A DNA stretch of 64,000 nucleotides from Sediminicola sp963974715. Lineage in GTDB: Bacteria; Bacteroidota; Bacteroidia; Flavobacteriales; Flavobacteriaceae. The translations under genes were made by a program, and so were the position numbers. The notes below the pieces were generated by a model that did no database searches, was not told the origin of the DNA, and was given only the letters and a program-made list of their open reading frames with translations. The stretch lies in NCBI GenBank assembly GCA_963974715.1, contig CAXBDK010000007.1, positions 1-64,000 of the forward strand. Reading direction: 5' to 3'. Within the stretch, counting starts at the first letter, position 1, and every line of letters begins with the position of its first letter. Below, one piece after another: positions 57,602-64,000 of this stretch.

Positions 57602-60600
57602 TTAAAAAGTTAGGTTTACCCCCATGGTGAATGATCTTGATAATGGATATGCTCCATAATCCTCTCCTGGAGTTAAGGCATTGGTAGAAATATTACTTAC
57701 CTCTGGGTTATACCCTAAATAATCCGTAATCGTGAAAAGGTTAGTCCCTGTAATGTAAAACCGAAGTCTATCAATACTATTCCCAAATAAGTTTTTGGTA
57801 GGAACAGAATATCCTAGTGTAACATTTCTTAGGCGAATAAAAGACCCATCCTCCACTTGAAAAGAAGAAGGTCTATTATTATTACCATGATTTCCAGAAG
57901 ATCGGTCAGCTCTAGGAATATTTCCATTTCCAGGATCAGAAACCGAGCGCCATCTTTCATTGAAAATGGCGTAAGAATTAAAATTCGCTTCTCCATTTTT
58001 CATATGGCGTGAGGTAAGGTTCAATATTTCGTTACCTTCAACACCTTGAATCAAAAAGCTGAAATCTATATTCTTGTACCTAAATCTATTATTGACACCC
58101 CATGTGAAGTCTGGAAAATAACTCCCAGTAACAGTTCTATCATCTGGCGTTATTTCACCATCTCCATCAATATCTTTGAATCTAAGATCCCCTGGGCCAG
58201 CATTAGGAGCTTGTGTATCTGTAGGGGCACTATCTATTTCTGCTTGAGTTTGATATATACCATCTACCACATAACCATAATAGCTCCCTATAGGATCCCC
58301 CACTCTAGTAACATGTCTTACACCTGCACTACCCGATGAAAAAATAGGCTCATTACTTTCGTTTAGCGAAAGTACCTCGTTCTTGTTCGTAGAAAAATTC
58401 ATATCCGTCTCCCATGAAAAATCACCTACAAAATTCTTAGTGCTTAATGCTAGTTCAAATCCCTTATTCTCTACTTCCCCTAGATTCCGGAGTGTCGTTT
58501 GAAATCCAGAAACGGAAGAAATACTAACATTTAGCAAAAGATCAGAAGTCTTAGTCGTATAATAATCTGCCAATAAGAATACTCTATTGTTGAAAAGACC
58601 TAACTCCAGACCTACATTCGTTTGTTGCGATTTTTCCCAGGTTAAGTCAGGGTTAGGAATAGTGCTTTGTATTAATCCATTCACCTCATTTCCGGCAAGG
58701 TTATAATTATCGGGAGAAAGTAGCCCAATAGCTCCATAATTTGGAATTTCAAAATTTCCTGTTTCCCCCCAACTAAATCGAAGTTTTAATTCTGAAATAG
58801 CCTCTATAGATTGTAAAAAACTCTCTTCGTTAACACGCCATCCCGCAGAAAATGATGGAAAGTATCCAGTTTGGTTATCGGCACCAAATCTTGACGAACG
58901 GTCAGAACGAATCGTACCTGTAAATAGGTACTTATCTTTGTATGCGTAGTTTAATCTGAATAAAGACGAGGCCAAAGTCCATTGTTCCTGCACAGAATTT
59001 CCAGCGAACACCTGACCTCCACTGATTGTGGTTACCAAATCATCTGGGAAGTTGTCTGCATTCACTTGCTTGATAGAGATGTTGTCTTTTTGGGCCGTGT
59101 AACCGACAATCGCATTGATAAAATGATCATCCATTTCCTTTTCCCAATTCAAAGTATTCTCCCATAGCCAATTCACTTCCGTAGAAGAAGTTGCCTGTGC
59201 ATATGATTCACCTGCGGTTGCTTCCCTGAAGAGCAATGTATTCCCTCTATAAAAATCTTGGTTATATAAGTTTATATATGTGCCACCAAAAGTCTTAAAT
59301 GTAAGTTCCGGTAAAATTTCGTAGGACAATCCTAATGATGCCCGTGTTTGAAATTGAAATATCTTATCATCAACACCTTCAATAATCGCAAGAGGATTAC
59401 TTGCAGAGGTGGTCCCTCCACCCAAAAAAGATTGGTTATTCAACTGATTTATAGTACCGTCAGGATTATATGGTGCTACCGTAGGAGAATGTACTATAGC
59501 TGAATAAATAACACCTGGTGGTCTAGCAAAATATGGCGCTGATGCAGGCACTCTTTGATTTTCCGTAATTGTTGGGGCAACCCTAAGATCCAAATTTAAT
59601 TTTTCAGTTAGCTGAGAATTTAAATTCAACATCATATTGTAACGCTCAAATTTTGCCTTCTCAACAACACCGGTTTGCTTGTAATATCCTACAGACGTAA
59701 AGAAACTTGTATTATTTCTGATGGGAGAAGCATATGAAAAGTTGTAGTTATTGACTATACCAGTTTTAAAAATAACATCTTGCCAATCTGTATCAGTTCC
59801 ATTCCAATTAAGAAACGACTCAGGTAATTCATAATTAGCGTTACCTCTTTCACCAGGTCCTATTGGATCATTAATTGAAGCTCCTGGAACTGAGGATAAG
59901 TAATCATTATTCCTAGCATCTCTGGTGAAATCAATTAATTCTGGGGCGTTCATTAGATCAATTTTGTTTGCTACATCTTGCAAACTGATAAAGGAATCAA
60001 ATGAAAACCTACCTTCCTCTGTGGCCGATGCTTTCTTAGTAGTAATTAGCAACACCCCATTCCCTCCTCTTGAACCATAAATTGCTGCTGCCGAAGCATC
60101 TTTCAATACTTGAATAGATTCTATGTCATTTGGGTTCAATGTTGCAAGCGGGTTTACAGGAGGCGGCTGAAAAGCTGCACTTCTTCCTGGTATTCCTCCA
60201 TTTACGCCTGACGAGGTAAGATTTCGAGATATTGGAATTCCGTCAATCACAAATAATGGATCGTTACCCGCAGAAATGGATCCAGAACCTCTAACCCGAA
60301 TATTAGGGCTGGCACCAGGTTCACCGGATGTTTCTTGAACTTGAACACCTGCTACTTGTCCAATTATAGCACTTTCCGGACTTAAGGATGGTACTTCCGT
60401 TATTGTTTCAGGAGTAATTGAAATTACAGATCCCGTAACTCTTTTTTTAGCTAAAGTTCCATAACCCACGACTACAACTTCTTCCAAAGCTGCGGCATCT
60501 TCAATAAGACTTACCGTAATGGATGTTTGTCCAGATACATTAATTTCCTTAGACCTGTACCCCAAGTATGAAACTTGGATTTCCGTTACACCAATTGGTA

Positions 60601-61126
60601 ATGTTATCTCAAAATTTCCATCAAAATCTGTTGTTGTTCCTACCGTGGTTCCTTTTGCTATTACAGTAGCTCCTGGAAGTGGAATCCCCTGTTCATCATA
60701 AACAGTTCCTTTTAAACTTGTCTGAATATTGGGGATTTCTACATTTTTTTCAGGAACCTTGTTACTTGAACCCATTGGTTTCTTGGTCCTTATAACAATC
60801 TGGCTAGAAAGTATTTCATAGTCCAAATTAGTATCTCTAAACAATTCTTTTAGCAGATCCTCAACACAGAGATTATTTTTAGATAGCGTTATCTTACGGG
60901 TTAAATCTACTTCAGAAGCCTCGTAAAAAAACTTATGACCCGTTGAGTTGGTTATTGTTTCAAATATGAAACCAAGGTTTTTATTTTTAAAGTTTGCAGT
61001 AACCAAATCTCCTTGGGCACATGCGCTTGTATTAGCATAGCTAAAACATATCGATAAAAATAGGCAGCAGAATAGTCCATTTCGGAGCAAATACGCTACT
61101 TTACATTTGATTTTCTGTTTTTTCAT
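57602..61126 (-). CDS. STN-containing SusC-family TonB-dependent transducer
   Basis: 1174 residues. After the signal region an STN secretin/TonB N-terminal domain lies at about 45-115 (NLGFIFETITNSTGHKFFYEA, ITLSKNNLCVEDLLKELF), then a carboxypeptidase-like domain (LKGTVYDEQGIPLPGATV), TonB box (EEVVVVGYGTLAKK), plug (IRVRGSGSISAGNDPLFVIDG) and barrel ending SRSFTMGVNLTF. The STN domain is how such transporters signal to a FecR-type anti-sigma factor, and FecR and sigma genes lie directly upstream. It is therefore both importer and receptor of the second locus. Confidence 0.96.
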   Translation of the reverse strand: MKKQKIKCKVAYLLRNGLFCCLFLSICFSYANTSACAQGDLVTANFKNKNLGFIFETITNSTGHKFFYEASEVDLTRKITLSKNNLCVEDLLKELFRDTNLDYEILSSQIVIRTKKPMGSSNKVPEKNVEIPNIQTSLKGTVYDEQGIPLPGATVIAKGTTVGTTTDFDGNFEITLPIGVTEIQVSYLGYRSKEINVSGQTSITVSLIEDAAALEEVVVVGYGTLAKKRVTGSVISITPETITEVPSLSPESAIIGQVAGVQVQETSGEPGASPNIRVRGSGSISAGNDPLFVIDGIPISRNLTSSGVNGGIPGRSAAFQPPPVNPLATLNPNDIESIQVLKDASAAAIYGSRGGNGVLLITTKKASATEEGRFSFDSFISLQDVANKIDLMNAPELIDFTRDARNNDYLSSVPGASINDPIGPGERGNANYELPESFLNWNGTDTDWQDVIFKTGIVNNYNFSYASPIRNNTSFFTSVGYYKQTGVVEKAKFERYNMMLNLNSQLTEKLNLDLRVAPTITENQRVPASAPYFARPPGVIYSAIVHSPTVAPYNPDGTINQLNNQSFLGGGTTSASNPLAIIEGVDDKIFQFQTRASLGLSYEILPELTFKTFGGTYINLYNQDFYRGNTLLFREATAGESYAQATSSTEVNWLWENTLNWEKEMDDHFINAIVGYTAQKDNISIKQVNADNFPDDLVTTISGGQVFAGNSVQEQWTLASSLFRLNYAYKDKYLFTGTIRSDRSSRFGADNQTGYFPSFSAGWRVNEESFLQSIEAISELKLRFSWGETGNFEIPNYGAIGLLSPDNYNLAGNEVNGLIQSTIPNPDLTWEKSQQTNVGLELGLFNNRVFLLADYYTTKTSDLLLNVSISSVSGFQTTLRNLGEVENKGFELALSTKNFVGDFSWETDMNFSTNKNEVLSLNESNEPIFSSGSAGVRHVTRVGDPIGSYYGYVVDGIYQTQAEIDSAPTDTQAPNAGPGDLRFKDIDGDGEITPDDRTVTGSYFPDFTWGVNNRFRYKNIDFSFLIQGVEGNEILNLTSRHMKNGEANFNSYAIFNERWRSVSDPGNGNIPRADRSSGNHGNNNRPSSFQVEDGSFIRLRNVTLGYSVPTKNLFGNSIDRLRFYITGTNLFTITDYLGYNPEVSNISTNALTPGEDYGAYPLSRSFTMGVNLTF

Positions 61127-61190
61127 AATTAGTTTAGTCTAGTTAGTAATGGGTATCTTTCTTGTTGGGAATGGTTTCAAGTCATAGGCC

Positions 61191-62360
61191 TTATTGTTTT
61201 TTAATTGTTATTATTTTTCCTTCTTTAGAGTAAGTGAAATTTGTATGTGTCTGTATCGTTTTCAATATCATATCAATCCCTTCTTTATCAAACATACCAG
61301 TAAACCTGAGTTCACCAAGCATTTCATTCTGATTGATGATTTTGACATTGAATTGGCGTTCCAGTTTTTTAATAATGCTTGACATTTGTTCATTTTCAAA
61401 TGCCACTATACCTTTTGTCCAAGCTATATAAGGAGTAACATCAACATCTTCGATGTGATACGTGTTATCCATAACCTTCGAATTCGTCACTTTCTGGAAT
61501 GGCCTAATCATTTTTAATGTTTCCGCACTAAAATCATTTTCCCCACCTACTCCTACTGATCCCTCAACTAATACAACTTCAATCTTATCATCATTCTCAT
61601 AAGCAGATATATTGAAAACTGTACCATATACTTGAGTGAACATCTCCTCGGTTTTTACGACAAAAGGCTTTTTCGGATTTTTAGTAATATCAAAAAATGC
61701 TTCGCCTTTCAAATAAACTTGCCTGTTATCCATTCCTGCAAAACTTGAAGGATATCTTAATTCAGATCCAGAGTTCAACTTGATAACTGAACCATCCTGT
61801 AGAGTGATGGATAAAATTTTACCTTTAGGAATTCTTAAAGTATTATACTCTGATTTTACATTTGAATTTGCTTCAATATCATGACACAAGACTCCTTTGT
61901 TTAGATGAATATTTGCAATTCCCTTTTTTGCATTTATAACGGTATCATTAAATTGATTTATATTTATAATTTCTCCGTTACCTAACTCAAGGGTTATTTC
62001 CTCTGAATCAATTTTTTGAATGCTATTCTGATTAATGTCTCTATTTAAAATAAAATATGTAACAGAGGCTACTAAAACTAGAAGTGAAGCCGCATATTTC
62101 CATACCAGACGACTTGCGTAAAAAGGAATATGCTTTATTTTCTCTTTATCTTTAATATTTTTCAAAAACTTTTCAAAAGCCTCCTGAGAATCCCAAGATT
62201 CATTCCGGTAATTGATTAAAAAATCCGCCTGAACCAATTTTTTAAACACTTCTTGATTACCTTTTTTATTCACCCATTCGTAAAGAATTGAAATTTCTTC
62301 AGCAGTAGCCTCTTGTTGAAGGTATTTTGTAATTATATTTCTAATGTCAATATTGGTCAT
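61191..62360 (-). CDS. FecR-family anti-sigma factor
   Basis: 389 residues. An N-terminal cytoplasmic sigma-binding region (ITKYLQQEATAEEISILYEWVN), one TM helix at about 88-106 (YAASLLVLVASVTYFIL), the FecR periplasmic domain (LRIPKGKILSITLQDGSVIKLNSGSELRYP, VYLKGEAFFDITKNPKKPFVV) and a C-terminal STN-interacting DUF4974 domain (FENEQMSSIIKKLERQFNV). It transmits occupancy of the STN-SusC to the sigma factor. It lies 64 bases before SusC and about 150 bases after the sigma gene, separated from the latter by a terminator hairpin. Confidence 0.95.
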   Translation of the reverse strand: MTNIDIRNIITKYLQQEATAEEISILYEWVNKKGNQEVFKKLVQADFLINYRNESWDSQEAFEKFLKNIKDKEKIKHIPFYASRLVWKYAASLLVLVASVTYFILNRDINQNSIQKIDSEEITLELGNGEIININQFNDTVINAKKGIANIHLNKGVLCHDIEANSNVKSEYNTLRIPKGKILSITLQDGSVIKLNSGSELRYPSSFAGMDNRQVYLKGEAFFDITKNPKKPFVVKTEEMFTQVYGTVFNISAYENDDKIEVVLVEGSVGVGGENDFSAETLKMIRPFQKVTNSKVMDNTYHIEDVDVTPYIAWTKGIVAFENEQMSSIIKKLERQFNVKIINQNEMLGELRFTGMFDKEGIDMILKTIQTHTNFTYSKEGKIITIKKQ

Positions 62361-62441
62361 TTGAGAAAATTAAGCTCCTATAACTTAAAGACGTGAACTT
62401 TCTAAAAAACCCTTACTCATAACTTATTTTTTTAACAAAAA

Positions 62442-62470
62442 AAATCCAGATATAATGGATATCTGGATTT
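62442..62470 (-). terminator. Hairpin between sigma and fecR genes
   Basis: AAATCCAGATAT (62442-62453) and ATATCTGGATTT (62459-62470) form a perfect 12-pair stem with loop AATGG. On the minus strand the stem runs into eight T. It would end or reduce transcription between the sigma gene and fecR. Confidence 0.78.
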
Positions 62471-62509
62471 TTAAGTAAATAATATATAATTATGTATTCA
62501 TATAATTCT

Positions 62510-63064
62510 TTAGAAAAAGCTTGATAGCTGAGTTCTAAGTCTTCTTAATGCTTTAGACATATGTACTTCAACTGTTTTAATTGAAATGTGAAGTATTTCA
62601 GAAATTTCCTTATATCTAAGTCCTTCCCTTTTTCCCATTAAAAAGACCCTTTTGCATTGATCTGGTAAATTTTCAATTTCAGCCTCAACGATTTTGAGTC
62701 GCTCCTCAAATTCGCTATAATCAACCTTAAAAACTTCTGCGTATGCATCTTTTTTAAGGTTTTCTAAAAGTTTGAATTTCTTACTCTCTTGACGCTTTGC
62801 ATCTATGAAAAGGTTGTATGCTATTGTGAAAAAATAATTTTTAAACCCATTTTCTTGGACATTCAGTTTCTTTCTTTTCTCCCAAATTTTTACAAACGTT
62901 TGCTGTGCAATTTCCTCGGCTAACCTAGAATCCCCAGAAATAGCCATTAGATAATTACAAAGTTCTTTGTGGTAGTGTCGGAATAAATACCCATAGGCAC
63001 CTTCAGAACCTTTTATTAAGTCCTTTATGAGAATATTTTCGTCATTGTAGCTTTTGTAGTCCAT
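62510..63064 (-). CDS. ECF sigma-70 factor
   Basis: About 184 residues from the ATG at 63064 (MDYKSYNDENILIKDLI); the longer frame from 63100 adds 12 unrelated residues. Region 2 (YGYLFRHYHKELCNYLMAISG, IAQQTFVKIWEKR) and region 4 with a helix-turn-helix (LPDQCKRVFLMGKREGLRYK, EISEILHISIKTVEVHMSKAL) are complete. It is of the FecI-like class paired with FecR in Bacteroidota. It probably activates the SusC/SusD operon downstream when the transporter is occupied. Confidence 0.96.
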   Translation of the reverse strand: MDYKSYNDENILIKDLIKGSEGAYGYLFRHYHKELCNYLMAISGDSRLAEEIAQQTFVKIWEKRKKLNVQENGFKNYFFTIAYNLFIDAKRQESKKFKLLENLKKDAYAEVFKVDYSEFEERLKIVEAEIENLPDQCKRVFLMGKREGLRYKEISEILHISIKTVEVHMSKALRRLRTQLSSFF

Positions 63065-63828
63065 TTTAGTAATATTTATAAACCACCTCGCGCTAAACAA
63101 GGAGGCTCAAACTACTACAATTAAACAATTATTATAGGCTCTAACTTTTGGTTAGATGAGTTTAAATCCAAATTACAAGTCTTCAGACTAGAATACAGCC
63201 ATAGCTGCGAATGAATTAACCACTACCCATAATTAACCAATAAGACTAATTTTCTTTATGGTTAGGACAGACTTCAAAACAATAACCCGTACAAAAGATT
63301 TTTAAAGCTATAAAAAAAATATTAAATGTTATTAATATCCTAAAGTTATTTGCAGAAGTAAAAGTCAAATTATTATTTGACATCGAATTTTTTTGACATT
63401 TTTACCAATAAAAATACCTAAAACTAAAACCCAGAGTAAATAAACCAATCTTACAAAGATTTAACTACAAAGCATATTACTCTAATTCAGATGGAATAGT
63501 CTCGAAAAAGGAGCGCAATAAATTTAAAATCATACAAACAAATGGAGCAGTTTAAATTACAAAACCAAAAACATTAGAAAAAAATTTCAAAAAACACCAG
63601 AACACTTAGTTTTATTAAACAATGTCCTCAACATTATATCATATTACCTTAAAAGAAACCTAGCTTGTTCAAGAATCAGAACCTCAGTACTGAAAATATA
63701 ATTTAGGTGATATTTCAGCATTATAATGATTGAAACTTCCAATAATTATACCTCTTAATCAAAAGAAGTTGAATTCAAACGATAAGAAAAAGTGCTCCAC
63801 ACTTCTTACTATTTGAATAAAATTCATA
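63065..63828. other. AT-rich stretch before the sigma gene
   Basis: No gene seen in about 760 bases. It should hold the sigma-gene promoter on the minus strand, but no box could be picked out with confidence among the many A/T runs. A short open frame at the right end is a shadow of the recombinase. Confidence 0.45.
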
Positions 63829-64000
63829 TTACCTGATAATTTTCCAGGATCCGTTACTGTTTTTACTGGCCTCCTTTTTGGTTTCAAGTATCGCCTGAAG
63901 CCTGTCCATATCCTCCTCCACCTTTTTGTCCAGCACACGTGCATAGATCTGTGTCGTCGCGATCTTGGTATGCCCTAAAAGTTTGGAAACGGTCTCAATG
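63829..64000 (-). CDS. Tyrosine recombinase, C-terminus only (cut by window edge)
   Basis: The minus strand encodes IETVSKLLGHTKIATTQIY, then ARVLDKKVEEDMDRLQAIL, ending SWKIIR with TAA at 63829-63831. The LGHTKIATTQIYARV motif carries the second His and the catalytic Tyr of phage-type integrases, in the form common in Bacteroidota conjugative and mobilisable elements. The Arg-His part lies beyond the window. The 56-57 visible residues are uninterrupted. It marks an integrative element extending to the right. Confidence 0.88.
   Translation of the reverse strand, partial: IETVSKLLGHTKIATTQIYARVLDKKVEEDMDRLQAILETKKEASKNSNGSWKIIR

Noticed and set aside
1..64000. CRISPR arrays, rRNA and complete tRNA genes
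   Set aside because: No regularly spaced repeats and no rRNA or full cloverleaf sequence was seen on either strand; only a tRNA 3'-end-like fragment at 45821-45837.

Overview
The window looks like chromosome from a marine-type member of the Bacteroidota, most likely a Flavobacteriaceae. The evidence is two SusC/SusD pairs, a hybrid two-component sensor, an ECF sigma/FecR/STN-SusC cascade, abundant lipoprotein signals, Bacteroidota-type promoters (TTTG, about 19 bases, TAnnTTTG) and few Shine-Dalgarno sequences. No rRNA, complete tRNA or CRISPR array was seen. Almost everything concerns glycan capture and sugar catabolism, with fragments of conjugative elements in between.

Layout. (1) 0.4-8.1 kb: an FG-GAP/ASPIC lipoprotein, a DeoR regulator, an unrecognised secreted lipoprotein and an L-serine dehydratase. 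(2) 8.5-23.7 kb: a LacI regulator followed by a DUF6786-like lipoprotein, L-fucose/D-arabinose isomerase, a FucP-type transporter, an AraB-like ribulokinase, a Tat-exported GH116, a CobW GTPase, a GH172 (DUF2961) enzyme and an unrecognised lipoprotein. The palindrome TTAAACGTTTAA occurs exactly three times at the promoters of the two LacI-linked operons, and once with one mismatch just before lacI. FucI, an AraB-like kinase and GH172 without a fuculose-phosphate aldolase suggest D-arabinose release and catabolism as an alternative to plain L-fucose use. (3) 25.5-44.1 kb: a fructan utilisation locus read leftwards, with a HTCS sensor, sugar porter, four GH32 enzymes, SusC, SusD and a PfkB fructokinase interrupted by one in-frame TAG. 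Two of the GH32 enzymes carry WMNE where the family has WMND at its nucleophile. (4) The fructan locus lies between decayed conjugation genes: a thrice-frameshifted DUF932 gene on its left and a 5'-truncated TraG/MobC coupling protein on its right. (5) 46.3-63.1 kb, visibly more AT-rich: a nitrilase-superfamily amidase, 1.5 kb without genes, a DASS transporter, and a second locus made of an ECF sigma factor, FecR, STN-SusC, SusD, a secreted PIG-L deacetylase, an FHS-type MFS, a ROK kinase and a PcRGLX/YetA-like lipoprotein. (6) The right edge holds the C-terminus of a tyrosine recombinase that continues beyond the window.

How the parts work together: secreted enzymes and SusCD pairs capture and cut glycans, MFS porters carry the monosaccharides inward, and isomerases and kinases feed central metabolism. 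Each block has its own regulator type (DeoR, LacI, HTCS, ECF/FecR). The conjugative remnants and the recombinase suggest that at least the fructan locus and the AT-rich locus arrived by, or were rearranged with, integrative elements.
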